The notes under the pieces: model-generated
Seen by the model: only the letters and a program-made list of their open reading frames with translations
Database searches by the model: none
Told to the model about the DNA's origin: nothing
Translations under genes and position numbers: made by a program
Part shown: positions 1-8,594 of the stretch, one piece after another
How the letters are laid out: every line of letters begins with the position of its first letter
Numbering within the stretch: the first letter of the stretch is position 1
NCBI RefSeq assembly: GCF_033597815.2
Contig: NZ_CP166245.1
Coordinates: 2,790,001 to 2,854,000 of the forward strand
DNA length: 64,000 nucleotides
Direction: 5' to 3'
From: Staphylococcus sp. KG4-3
Lineage (GTDB): Bacteria > Bacillota > Bacilli > Staphylococcales > Staphylococcaceae

Positions 1-293
1 TATAAACTCTTAGTTTCATTCACAAGACGTCCAATTATCCATATAATCGAAATACTAAAAATCGCATAAGACAGCCATCTAAACCAATCAAGTCGAACAG
101 CAATAATTTCTAACATATTACCCAAATAACGGCCATTCAAATTTGCAAAGCGTTCTTCTAGCATCTGAATACCATAATGACTATACCAATCCCAGTCGTC
201 ATGTGTTAATGGCGTAAGCATAGCCATAAAAATATAAAAAATAAACAATGCGGTTACTGTAAGGTACGTCTTATTCATCCTGAATAATTTCAT
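1..293 (-). CDS. DUF6056-like polytopic membrane protein, N-terminal part (cut by window edge)
   Basis: The reading frame starts at ATG 293 and stays open to the window edge, so only about 97 residues are seen. The protein begins MKLFRMNKTYLTV, followed by a hydrophobic helix, then an outward loop with HDDWDW and NGRYLGN, then further hydrophobic segments. This loop pattern resembles DUF6056 and other GT-C-like membrane proteins that use polyprenyl-linked sugars. The start lies one base after the stop of the glycosyltransferase gene, so the two are almost certainly translated together. The inferred role is to transfer the lipid-linked sugar to an envelope target outside the membrane. The family call rests on motif memory only. 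Confidence 0.6.
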   Translation of the reverse strand, partial: MKLFRMNKTYLTVTALFIFYIFMAMLTPLTHDDWDWYSHYGIQMLEERFANLNGRYLGNMLEIIAVRLDWFRWLSYAIFSISIIWIIGRLVNETKSL

Positions 294-294
294 C

Positions 295-1242
295 TTATTC
301 CACCTCTTGTTCATTCAAATTGGATTGACGAACAATATAGAGTGGGCGTTGTTTCACTTCATAATAAATTCTTCCGATATATTCTCCAATCACGCCTATT
401 GACGTAAGCTGAATTCCGCCTAAAAACAATACAGAGAAGATTGTTGTGAAATATCCTGGTGTAGACACACCATAATTTAATGTGTAAATAAAATTAAATA
501 AAATATAGAGAAAACTCAATCCGCAAATAAACAGGCCTAAATAAATGATGGCACGCAATGGCTTATTATTAAATGAAATCAAACCATCGATACCATAATT
601 TAATAATGAGCTAAATGACCATTTAGACTCTCCTTCTAACCGAGTTACATTCTGATATTCAATGACTTTCGGTTCAAAACCAATCCATGCAAATAATCCT
701 TTAGAAAATCTATTGTACTCTCCCATACTCACGATTTCTTTCACTGCCCGCTGGCTTAATAATCTAAAATCACCAATACCATCTTCTAGTGTGACATCAA
801 CCATTTTGTTAATAATTGCATAATACAATTGTGACACACGTTTACGTGCTATGTTTTCACCTGTTCTATCCCTTTTAGCAACGATTTGATCTTCGCCTTC
901 TTTAAAGTATTTAATCATTTGTGGTATTAACGTTGGTGGGTGTTGTAAATCACCATCTAAAATAATTAAAGCTTCCGCGTCTACACTTGCCTTTAATCCT
1001 GCGTACATGGCAGACTCTTTACCGAAGTTTCTTGAAAATGATATGTATTTCACTGCATGATCTTGTTGCGCTAATTGTTGAATAATAGATAAAGTGTCAT
1101 CCTTGCTTCCATCGTCTACAAAAAGCAATTCGTATTTATAATTATTGTTGCGACTATCTTGTTGCATGATTTCTGTTAATTCAGCATATGTTTTTTCAAT
1201 AACACTTGCCTCATTAAAACACGGAACTAAAATTCTAATCAT
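295..1242 (-). CDS. Polyprenyl-phosphate glycosyltransferase, GT2 (CsbB/GtrB type)
   Basis: A 315-residue protein with an N-terminal GT2 domain (VPCFNEASVIEKTY near residue 6, LFVDDGSKDD near 40, ILDGDLQHPP near 94) and two C-terminal membrane helices (about 230-255 and 265-290). This is the layout of CsbB/GtrB/YkcC enzymes, which load a sugar from a nucleotide donor onto undecaprenyl phosphate on the cytoplasmic side. GAGGAG lies 11 bases before ATG 1242. The membrane protein that follows one base later is the expected partner of a two- or three-component envelope glycosylation system. The sugar cannot be read from the sequence. In S. aureus the CsbB/YfhO pair modifies teichoic acid, a plausible analogy. 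Confidence 0.8.
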   Translation of the reverse strand: MIRILVPCFNEASVIEKTYAELTEIMQQDSRNNNYKYELLFVDDGSKDDTLSIIQQLAQQDHAVKYISFSRNFGKESAMYAGLKASVDAEALIILDGDLQHPPTLIPQMIKYFKEGEDQIVAKRDRTGENIARKRVSQLYYAIINKMVDVTLEDGIGDFRLLSQRAVKEIVSMGEYNRFSKGLFAWIGFEPKVIEYQNVTRLEGESKWSFSSLLNYGIDGLISFNNKPLRAIIYLGLFICGLSFLYILFNFIYTLNYGVSTPGYFTTIFSVLFLGGIQLTSIGVIGEYIGRIYYEVKQRPLYIVRQSNLNEQEVE

Positions 1243-1687
1243 AAAATAACGTACTCCTCATTAGTATTTATTAATATAAAAAATAACATATTGTATATTA
1301 TACAACATACAAAAGAAATAATGTAGTTTTACTATTATTATATTGTGTTTGATTATTGGATATTCAAAAATTACATTCATTAGATGTATATTGGAGTTAT
1401 GTAATAGTTCTCTAAATTAATCATATCTTGTATTGTTATTTAAATTTGAAGAGTGTATTATTTAATTATTAAATTTTTATTAAAAGGACAACTAAACCAT
1501 GGTAGCTGTATATTTAAAGCCTGTTAGATTAAAAAATTATTTAAGACACGAAAAAACTGTACTGTCGGGAGTAGTCTATCATTTTTTAATTCAATATATG
1601 TACAAAGACAGTGACCATTTTTTTATTAGTGAAATCTTTATCAGTACTTAGTTGTATTGATATACTTTTTTAACAAAATAATATAAA

Positions 1688-1719
1688 GAGCCTGGGACAT
1701 AAATAGATGTCTCAGGCTC
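1688..1719. terminator. Hairpin of the staphylococcal intergenic 'GAGCCTGGGACAT' repeat
   Basis: GAGCCTG-G-GACAT pairs with ATGTC-T-CAGGCTC around a six-base loop. Stems of this kind are common between genes in staphylococci and probably act as terminators. It lies directly beside the longer repeat at 1772-1854. Confidence 0.6.
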
Positions 1720-1771
1720 ATTTTCAATTTGGCAGTAGGTGACTGAATTGAAAATACGCTTATATCAAGCT

Positions 1772-1854
1772 TTTTTCAATGCTAGTCACTATTGCCGGGG
1801 TGGGACTACGAAATCTATGTTAGAAAATTTGATTTCTGTCCCACTCCCTTTTTT
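1772..1854 (-). repeat. 83-bp intergenic repeat, copy 1
   Basis: Read on the minus strand, this segment matches 5518-5600 base for base except for about six differences, and has the same length. Its core GGGAGTGGGAC ... GTCCCAC folds into a hairpin with an inner AGAAATCAAATTT arm. It lies just before the MFS gene at 1907. Confidence 0.75.
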
Positions 1855-1906
1855 GTGCGAATTTTGATAAATTTTAAATTTAAATTTTAGAAAAGAGGCT
1901 TTCATC

Positions 1907-3088
1907 ATGCAATACAATAAACTTTGGACTAAACAATTTATCAGCGTATCATTGATTAACTTTTTACTAACTTTAGTCTTTTACTTACTTATGGTTACTA
2001 TTGCAACTTTTGCAATTAATCAGTACCAAGCTTCAATGAGTCAATCAGGACTCGTCAGTGGTATCTTTATTATCGGTGGTGTTATCGGCAGACTTTTTGC
2101 TGGGTATTTTATTAATAAGTTCGGCCTTAAGCGCTTATTACTTATCACCATCATTATATGTTTAGCTATCATCAGTATTTATTTTATTAATATCAACGTA
2201 CAGTTCCTTATATTAGTACGTTTATTACATGGGATTCCTCATGGTATGGCATTAACAATCATTAGTTCAATTGCTACACAAATCATTCCAGAATCTCGTA
2301 AGTCTGAAGGTATTAGTTACTATAGTATGAGTACGACGTTAGCCACTGCATTCGGCCCATTTCTTGGTATATTAATGATTCATTATATTTCATTTTCTAT
2401 ATTATTTATTTTTTGTTTTGTCATAATGTGCATCGCTTTAACCATGAGTATTTTTGTTAAAGCCCCTAAAGTCACTGAAATCAAAACAGCTTCCGTTAAT
2501 TTAGAAAAAGGTACATCATTTCTTAAAAATATCATTGAACCAAGAGTCATACCTGTTGGTTTAATCATCTTATTATTAAGTTTTGCATATTCTGGGGTAT
2601 TAACTTATCTAAATTTATATGCGAGTCAATTAAATTTAACAAGTGTAGCAAGTTTGTACTTTGTAGTTTACGCAATTGTGGTTTTACTAACGCGTCCCGT
2701 CGCGGGTAAGCTCATGGACAATAAAGGGAACCATGTTGTTGTATATCCAGCAATTATTTTTTATGCAATTAGTATGTTTATGTTAAGTCAAGTTACAAAC
2801 GGAATTATATTACTATTAATCAGCGCTATTATGGGATTAGGGTTCGGAAACTTACAATCTGCAACACAAGTCTTAGCAGTTAAATCAGCACCAATTTCTC
2901 GTATAAGTATTGCCACATCCACTTATTTCATATTTTTTGACGCAGGCTTAGGTCTCTCTCCATATTTATTAGGTTATGTTACTCCTTTAACTGGTTATGG
3001 AAATATGTACGCTATTATGGGTATTATCATAATAATTACAGGCTTACTATACTTCTGTTTGATTGGAAACAAAAAATTAAATATATAA
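1907..3088 (+). CDS. MFS transporter, 12-TM, DHA1-type exporter
   Basis: A 393-residue, highly hydrophobic protein with about 12 membrane segments. The MFS motif A appears after TM2 as GRLFAGYFINKFGLKR (about residues 61-76), and a motif C-like glycine/proline stretch (LATAFGPFLG) near 148. These are features of proton-driven exporters of the YwoG/DHA1 type. An AAAGAGG site lies ahead of ATG 1907. It is a single-gene unit, closed by the hairpin at 3094-3143. The substrate is unknown; there is no adjacent regulator gene to hint at it. Confidence 0.8.
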   Translation: MQYNKLWTKQFISVSLINFLLTLVFYLLMVTIATFAINQYQASMSQSGLVSGIFIIGGVIGRLFAGYFINKFGLKRLLLITIIICLAIISIYFININVQFLILVRLLHGIPHGMALTIISSIATQIIPESRKSEGISYYSMSTTLATAFGPFLGILMIHYISFSILFIFCFVIMCIALTMSIFVKAPKVTEIKTASVNLEKGTSFLKNIIEPRVIPVGLIILLLSFAYSGVLTYLNLYASQLNLTSVASLYFVVYAIVVLLTRPVAGKLMDNKGNHVVVYPAIIFYAISMFMLSQVTNGIILLLISAIMGLGFGNLQSATQVLAVKSAPISRISIATSTYFIFFDAGLGLSPYLLGYVTPLTGYGNMYAIMGIIIIITGLLYFCLIGNKKLNI

Positions 3089-3093
3089 AAAAT

Positions 3094-3143
3094 GGAGTAT
3101 CACAGAAATCAAAATGTTCAACTTGATTTCAACGTGCTACTCC
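3094..3143 (+). terminator. Rho-independent terminator of the MFS gene
   Basis: GGAGTA pairs with TACTCC, with a second arm GAAATCAA/TTGATTTC inside, followed by five T. The inner arm is shared with the intergenic repeats at 1772 and 5518. Confidence 0.75.
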
Positions 3144-3209
3144 TTTTTATTAGCACAACTTTAATTTAAAGTACAATGGTTGTTTAACTAATATTTTCAC
3201 TTTCATAAA

Positions 3210-4469
3210 TCACTTGTCACTTTTATCTTTGTCGCTCTTTTCGTCTTTGTTATCTTTCTTTAAATCTTCTTTATTTTGGTCTAACTTTTCTTTATTTGCT
3301 TCAGGTGTATAATCTACACCCTTAGAATAATCATTGCCAGCATTCCACAATAGGTACTCATTAATGCCATGATCTTTAAGTGCTTGTACTTGTGCTTCTA
3401 CTGCTTTACTATCGTATTCCATATAATTACCTTCACCTAAATATCGTGCTGTAAAGTCTTGTAACCATGGACGAGACTTCGGTTTCTTATCTCCTAATTT
3501 ATTTAACACAGCTGTTTCTTTATCTAAATAATGATCAACAGCTTCATAAGGTTCCTTATCTGGCGCTTCTAAACCAAAGTCACCTGGACTCCAATGTGAC
3601 GGATAAATCATAGACGAGATAGCATCTGTATTTTCTGCTATTTTAGGGAAACTTTGACCAATCCCTGGTGCTTCTTCAACCATAGCAGCATAACCAAATA
3701 CGTCAGCCGATACCTCAGCACCATAAGGTTTTAACTCTTTACGTGCAGTTTTTAAAAATTGTGAAATTGTGTCTACACGTTGATCCACATCACTTAATTT
3801 GCTGTTTTTATAGTTTCCTTTATCATACGTCAAACTACTTTCTACATTTTCAAATGCTTCAGGGAATCTTACATAGTCATATTGAATATCTCTAAAACCT
3901 GCTTTTGCAGCTTCCTTAGATACATTAATATTATAATCCCATACCTCTTTAACGAAAGGATTGACAAACTTATCACCACTATCACTTTCCCATACTGACC
4001 CATCTGCTTGTTTGAACGACCATTCAGGATGACTTTCTGCTAAATTCTTGTCTTTAAAAGTAACGATCCTTGCAATAGGATAAATATCTTTATCTTTCAT
4101 TTTATTAAGTAATGGCTTGGCATCAACAATATCTAATGTATGTTTATCAATTTCTTTATTACCAGTGTTAAAGTTTATAGTAACGTTCCCTGAATCATCT
4201 TTAACATCAATAACCATTGCATTTAAATCACTTTCATCAATAAACTTTGTGAGTTCTTCAAATTTTTCGCCGTTTGTCGCATCGGCACTTACATAAATAC
4301 CTCTTACTCCATCTTTAGGATATTTCACATCAACATTACTTTTAGTAGATTGACTGTCCTTATTTTCTTTATTTGCTTGGTTATCTCCATTTTTCGCACC
4401 CTCGTTTGAGCATCCAGTAATTAACAATGCACCCGTTAAAACTGTTGGTAAAATCCATTTCTCCTTCAT
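3210..4469 (-). CDS. Putative glycoside hydrolase lipoprotein, DUF4015 family
   Basis: A 419-residue lipoprotein. A short signal peptide ends in the lipobox LITGC (Cys about residue 20), then a low-complexity Asn/Lys/Ser linker to about residue 50. The body has the DUF4015 pattern: RGIYVSA, then VIDVKDDSG, GFRDIQYDYVRFPE, SADVFGYAAM and a terminal EYLLWNAGNDYS. This family is predicted to be a TIM-barrel sugar hydrolase. The C-terminus is a highly charged Lys/Asp tail (from about 385). It should sit on the outer face of the membrane and may act on wall or exopolysaccharide; its substrate is unknown. AAGGGG precedes ATG 4469. Confidence 0.75.
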   Translation of the reverse strand: MKEKWILPTVLTGALLITGCSNEGAKNGDNQANKENKDSQSTKSNVDVKYPKDGVRGIYVSADATNGEKFEELTKFIDESDLNAMVIDVKDDSGNVTINFNTGNKEIDKHTLDIVDAKPLLNKMKDKDIYPIARIVTFKDKNLAESHPEWSFKQADGSVWESDSGDKFVNPFVKEVWDYNINVSKEAAKAGFRDIQYDYVRFPEAFENVESSLTYDKGNYKNSKLSDVDQRVDTISQFLKTARKELKPYGAEVSADVFGYAAMVEEAPGIGQSFPKIAENTDAISSMIYPSHWSPGDFGLEAPDKEPYEAVDHYLDKETAVLNKLGDKKPKSRPWLQDFTARYLGEGNYMEYDSKAVEAQVQALKDHGINEYLLWNAGNDYSKGVDYTPEANKEKLDQNKEDLKKDNKDEKSDKDKSDK

Positions 4470-4830
4470 TTAGCATAAGCCCCTTAATATATGTATATTG
4501 CACTACTTAATTCATCTACATTCCAAGTTTAACCAACACAAATTGCATTGTAAACTTCTTTTTAAAAAAGACATTCATTAATTTATATTTATGATAGCAC
4601 AAAATGCTCAACTCTATTTAAATAGGAAACAACAAACCTAATAATAATTGATGCGTCGGTGTTTTACACGGAACGTAACAGTACCGTCACACAACCCGAT
4701 GACTCCCCCTCATCTAAACAAAGTATATAATTGCCTTAAGTTAGAAAGTCGTTATTTTAAATGATGCTAAATTATTCACTTATGTATATGGGTATAGGTT
4801 GAGTAGAACACTTTTTTAGGAGGATAAATA
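4470..4830. other. Divergent promoter region, no gene seen
   Basis: 361 bases between the divergent lipoprotein and acetyltransferase genes. A more GC-rich patch at about 4650-4715 contains TCACACAACCC, which recurs at 22352-22362. I see no ORF with a ribosome site and no strong hairpin. Confidence 0.5.
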
Positions 4831-5439
4831 ATGCACAATTTAAAAATCATTCCGGCTTATCCACAATTACAAAAAGGCGCGCGCTTCAACTTACTAGCTA
4901 TAAATGATATGGCAAATGTTTTATTCTATACAAAAGATAAGCAAGCATTAATTCGTAATTTGCAGAAATTATGGAAAAAACCTAGTAATCGTTTTAGTTA
5001 TCAAAATACAATGGTTGCTATGGTTAATGAACAGCCCGCAGGTGCTATATCATGCTTGCCTTACAGTGAACTTCAGCAACAAACATTTACGACTGTATGG
5101 CAAATTGCAAAAATTCAAAAGTTGCAGTTAATTCCTCAATTCTTACATGCATTTAAAGATATAATCGCCCTTATAAGGTTAGATGAAGGCAATACAGACG
5201 AGTATCATGTGAGTATGTTAGCAACACTTTCCCAATTCAGAGGTATGGGTGTAGGGCGTGCTTTACTTGAATATGCTGAACAACTTGCGTTACATAAAGG
5301 TTATACAAAAATTTCATTAACTGTTGAAGTTGAAAACACTACGGCTCAACGCTTATATACTAAACAAGGCTACAAAGTTATCGGACAGTCTGGGAATAAT
5401 CATGTGCAAGTTTATAAGATGCGTAAAATGATTAAATGA
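4831..5439 (+). CDS. GNAT family N-acetyltransferase
   Basis: A 202-residue protein whose C-terminal half carries the acetyl-CoA binding motif A: SMLATLSQFRGMGVGRALLEYAEQ in two parts, with the R-G-M-G-V-G-R loop at about residues 136-142. It is followed by the motif B region LTVEVENTTAQRLYTKQGYKVIG. The N-terminal 100 residues are less typical and may shape the acceptor site. AGGAGG lies seven bases before ATG 4831. It is a lone gene, and the substrate cannot be inferred from neighbours. Confidence 0.85.
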   Translation: MHNLKIIPAYPQLQKGARFNLLAINDMANVLFYTKDKQALIRNLQKLWKKPSNRFSYQNTMVAMVNEQPAGAISCLPYSELQQQTFTTVWQIAKIQKLQLIPQFLHAFKDIIALIRLDEGNTDEYHVSMLATLSQFRGMGVGRALLEYAEQLALHKGYTKISLTVEVENTTAQRLYTKQGYKVIGQSGNNHVQVYKMRKMIK

Positions 5440-5517
5440 TATTATGCTTAATCTTTAAAATAAAGACTAGAAATTTTAAGTTCACAAAATCATTTGATAA
5501 TTATGTGTGTATGAACC

Positions 5518-5600
5518 AAAAAAGGGAGTGGGACAGAAATCAAATTTTCTAACATAGATTTCTTAGTCCCACTCGGGCAAGGGTGACTAGGATTGAAAAA
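5518..5600 (+). repeat. 83-bp intergenic repeat, copy 2
   Basis: This is the inverted counterpart of 1772-1854 (same length, about six mismatches). It starts at a run of A, has the GGGAGTGGGAC/GTCCCACTC stem and ends with GACTAGGATTGAAAAA. It follows the acetyltransferase gene and could terminate it. Confidence 0.75.
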
Positions 5601-5640
5601 GAGCCCGCACGATCTACTTCTCTCTATAACTATAAAAAAT

Positions 5641-5680
5641 AGCTATGAAAAAATCTATCGTCATAGATTTCTTCATAGCT
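5641..5680 (-). terminator. Terminator of the ABC-type ATPase gene
   Basis: AGCTATGAA pairs with TTCATAGCT and, inside it, ATCTA with TAGAT. On the minus strand it is followed by a T-rich run (TTTTTTATAG). Confidence 0.75.
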
Positions 5681-5702
5681 AATCTTAGTATGTTTTTTAT
5701 AA

Positions 5703-7412
5703 TTATTTATTTTTCACTTTTAGTCCACGGTAACGATTAAGTGCTGCACAAAATTCTTGTTTTCTTGGTAGCGCTAAGTTGCCTGGGTGTCCTTTAAATG
5801 ACGATATTACATCTAATCCTTGCTCATGAATAACTGTGTATAATTTATCGGCAGATTGAAATAACGTATCCTGGTCATTTAATAAATGACTTTGATAATA
5901 ATTTATCATTGCTGCTAAACATTGAGTTTGACTTGTATCCACCAATTGTTCCAAACCAGAAATATCGATAAGCTCTTTACCATACAAAATGGAATAACGT
6001 CCTTTTACTTTGAAATGGTTGTCTTTCCCTTTTTTAGTAAAACTTGATTTTAACGGTACTCTAGCAGGTAGATTGCCAAAATCACTATTATTTGTAGCAT
6101 TTGTGGTATTATCCGGTGTTTGGGCAATCGCTTTTGCATTTTCAGTAACATCTTTTAAGACATATTCATCCATCATTAGCACTTGGTCAGCAACCTCAAA
6201 ATAATCACCTGAGCCACCTACAATTAAAATAGTGGAAACACTATAATCTTCATACAGTGGTTTTACTTTACTCGCAAATGGTGTGATAGGTTCTTTTTCA
6301 GGTGCAATTAAGCGTTGCATACGGCTATCTCTAATCATAAAATTTGTAGCTGAAGTGTCTTCATCAATCAGTAATAATGATGTACCTGCTTCTAATGCTT
6401 CCATAACATTCGTTGCTTGAGATGTACTACCACTCGCATTTTCAGTGGAAAACTGATGTGTATCTTTATTTCCCGGTAAATTATTTATAAATGGGCTAAT
6501 ATTCACCTTCTCAATATGGCGACCATCTTCAGCTCGAATCTTCATGGCATCATGACATGTAATAACATATTCTCTACCATCTCCATCAATATGATTATAG
6601 ATACCGCGCTCAAGCGCTTCAAGCACAGTCGATTTACCGTGAAAGCCTCCGCCTACAATTAAGGTAATACCCTTAGGTAGCCCCATCCCAGTAATCGTCT
6701 TTCCACTTGGCATAGTCATTTGTACTTCTACATTTTTAGGACTTGTAAACGCAACTGCGCCAGGTAAATGTTTATCTGATACGCCACTTTTACGCGGTAA
6801 AATCGAACCATTCGCAATAAATGCAACAAGATTACGACGTTCAAGCTCCTCACGAATAAAAGCTTGATCTAGCATTAACGTAACCTGTGTATCTAATTTC
6901 ACATGATTTATATTTTTATAGAGCAATGATTCATGTACAATATTTGGCAGTATTTCTATTAATGTACTTACCGCAGCTTTCCCTAAAATTTTTCTTCCTG
7001 CCGCTGACAAACTAATCTCAAGTCTTACTTCGATATCATTTTTATTGATTACTACCGCTGTACGTTCTAAAATTTCTTGGCCACATTGATCTATAGTAAT
7101 GTTTGATGCAGCTTTTGCATTTTGGCTGTTTCGCTTAAATGAACTTATACTATCATTAAAAGTTCGCGCTAAAAAGTCTGCTACAGCGATGATTTTATCT
7201 TTAGTATCCAATAAATTGTTAGGGATATTCGCTATATCTCTACTCATCACTACCCTCATTTTGGATGGAGGGGCATACGGGTCTACTTGTATATGGTCTA
7301 TCGCAAGTTGAAATTGTTTGAACTGATATATTCCTTTAAGCCGTTTATAAGTACCATATTTCTGTCCATCTAACGATTTCAATATTTGCGTTAGCTCCGT
7401 TGCATTTTTCAA
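5703..7412 (-). CDS. ABC-class ATPase, PF09818-like
   Basis: Start chosen at TTG 7412: AGGAGG (7420-7425) lies seven bases before it, while the longer frame to 7466 has no ribosome site; this gives 569 residues. The protein has a P-loop (LIVGGGFHGKST, about residues 250-262), a Walker B segment (SLLLIDEDTSATNFMIRD, about 350-367) and a late ILIVGGSGDYFEVADQVLMMDEY region. This is the pattern of the predicted ABC-class ATPases of PF09818. No membrane segments are visible, so it is probably a soluble nucleotide-binding protein rather than a transporter. Its cellular role is unknown. A terminator follows at 5641-5680. Confidence 0.8.
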   Translation of the reverse strand: MKNATELTQILKSLDGQKYGTYKRLKGIYQFKQFQLAIDHIQVDPYAPPSKMRVVMSRDIANIPNNLLDTKDKIIAVADFLARTFNDSISSFKRNSQNAKAASNITIDQCGQEILERTAVVINKNDIEVRLEISLSAAGRKILGKAAVSTLIEILPNIVHESLLYKNINHVKLDTQVTLMLDQAFIREELERRNLVAFIANGSILPRKSGVSDKHLPGAVAFTSPKNVEVQMTMPSGKTITGMGLPKGITLIVGGGFHGKSTVLEALERGIYNHIDGDGREYVITCHDAMKIRAEDGRHIEKVNISPFINNLPGNKDTHQFSTENASGSTSQATNVMEALEAGTSLLLIDEDTSATNFMIRDSRMQRLIAPEKEPITPFASKVKPLYEDYSVSTILIVGGSGDYFEVADQVLMMDEYVLKDVTENAKAIAQTPDNTTNATNNSDFGNLPARVPLKSSFTKKGKDNHFKVKGRYSILYGKELIDISGLEQLVDTSQTQCLAAMINYYQSHLLNDQDTLFQSADKLYTVIHEQGLDVISSFKGHPGNLALPRKQEFCAALNRYRGLKVKNK

Positions 7413-7685
7413 TAGAAAACCTCCTAAAGTGGTTTTATGAAATTTGGAAATCCAAAATATTTTCAAGATAAGTATAAGGCAATTAAATTAATGTGTACAA
7501 TAAAATTAATCTTATACTAAAGCTATTTGCAATAACATTCAAAACTATTCTTCTATTCACAATATTTTGTTGAAATGGCAAATTTCACCAATAAAAAATA
7601 AGAAATTTACAGAAATCTGATAGAATAATAAACCAATCATAATATATTACTTTACATATTTAAAAGTTTTCATTCACTATAAAAA

Positions 7686-7733
7686 AACACTTTCGCTTAT
7701 TTCACCTTTAAAATGAAATCGTGCGAAAGTGTT
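7686..7733 (-). terminator. Terminator of the 117-residue gene
   Basis: An 11-bp perfect stem, AACACTTTCGC with GCGAAAGTGTT, lies just beyond the stop at 7740. On the minus strand it is followed by seven T. Confidence 0.85.
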
Positions 7734-7739
7734 ATTATT

Positions 7740-8093
7740 TTAATCTGCTAGCATATATTTATTCGCTTCTTGTGTTTCTAAAAGCGTTAAATCTTTTGTT
7801 GCTTTCATGAGCGAATCGAGTGATTTTTCAAAGTAAATTATTGTAGCTTGATATAAACCATTACCACAATCTTGAAGTGTCGTTCTCACATTGTCTTCAC
7901 CAATCAATGCGATTGCTTTTTTGGACTGTTGTATATGTGTCTCTAAAGCTTCTATTGATACAACATCACTTTTCTCAATACAAAAGTAAACCTCTTCTAA
8001 ACTTATTTTTTCTATTCTTTTCAAGTAATGTATGTTCATTGGTTGTAATTTATATTTTTCATTTTCTACATTTTCAATCGTAGAGTTAAGCAT
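7740..8093 (-). CDS. Small conserved-looking protein of unknown function
   Basis: A 117-residue soluble, acidic protein. ATG 8093 is preferred because AAGGAG ends seven bases upstream; a TTG two codons earlier is too close to that site. The sequence looks all-helical, with Leu/Ile/Glu-rich stretches (YLKRIEKISLEEVYFCIEK; SLDSLMKATKDLTLLETQEA) and one Cys pair. No signal peptide or known motif is visible. It has its own terminator and a long upstream region, so it is probably transcribed alone. I do not recognise a family. Confidence 0.6.
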   Translation of the reverse strand: MLNSTIENVENEKYKLQPMNIHYLKRIEKISLEEVYFCIEKSDVVSIEALETHIQQSKKAIALIGEDNVRTTLQDCGNGLYQATIIYFEKSLDSLMKATKDLTLLETQEANKYMLAD

Positions 8094-8594
8094 AATCAAG
8101 CTCCTTGTCTCTTGTTCATTATTATCTATATTTTCACTATTTTAATCTTATATGCCATAGTTACTTTTCTATTATTAAATCATTTGTTTTAACTTTCGCA
8201 GTACATCAATTAAGAAGTCAACGTTCTTATTGTTTTTCCTACTCTATATCTAAAAGTACACATCTACTCGTCAGTCTTTTTTAAGTTTTACGTTACATTG
8301 CATTGTGTATTTATACACCTCAAAATACACACAATAATCAATATAGTATAAATTTATACATAAATAAAGCGAAAATGTATTATAACGAATAAATTAATTT
8401 TTGTTAAATGAAACCTAGACTAATTAAAATTTTCTATGATATTCTTCAAACACATATTAACCTTCTTTTAATAATCATTTTTTCAAAAAATAAATTATTT
8501 CCAAAACATTTTCACCATAAAATAAACCTCCCACTATTACAATTAGTGAGAGGCTCTCGATTATATATGAAATTTTATAATAATCCGTTCTTTA
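8094..8594. other. Long intergenic region with a palindrome
   Basis: 501 bases without a convincing gene. It contains GTGTAT-TT-ATACAC at 8305-8318, nested in a wider TGTGTATTT ... AAATACACA inverted repeat (8304-8331), which could be an operator. The AT-rich plus-strand frame at 8408-8620 has no ribosome site and overlaps a terminator. Confidence 0.5.
8527..8553 (-). terminator. Terminator of the MFS gene at 8595
   Basis: CCTCCCACTA pairs with TAGTGAGAGG (one mismatch) around a seven-base loop. A T-rich run follows on the minus strand. Confidence 0.65.

Larger units (their letters stand above)
1243..1906. other. Gene-poor interval with intergenic repeats
   Basis: These 664 bases contain the divergent promoters of the flanking genes and, from 1688, two hairpin repeats listed separately. 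A 50-codon plus-strand frame at 1499-1651 lacks a well-spaced ribosome site and matches nothing I recognise, so I do not call it a gene. Confidence 0.6.

Noticed and set aside
1499..1651. 50-codon plus-strand frame in the first intergenic region
   Set aside because: AGGA is too far from the ATG and the peptide shows no recognisable pattern; probably chance or a remnant.
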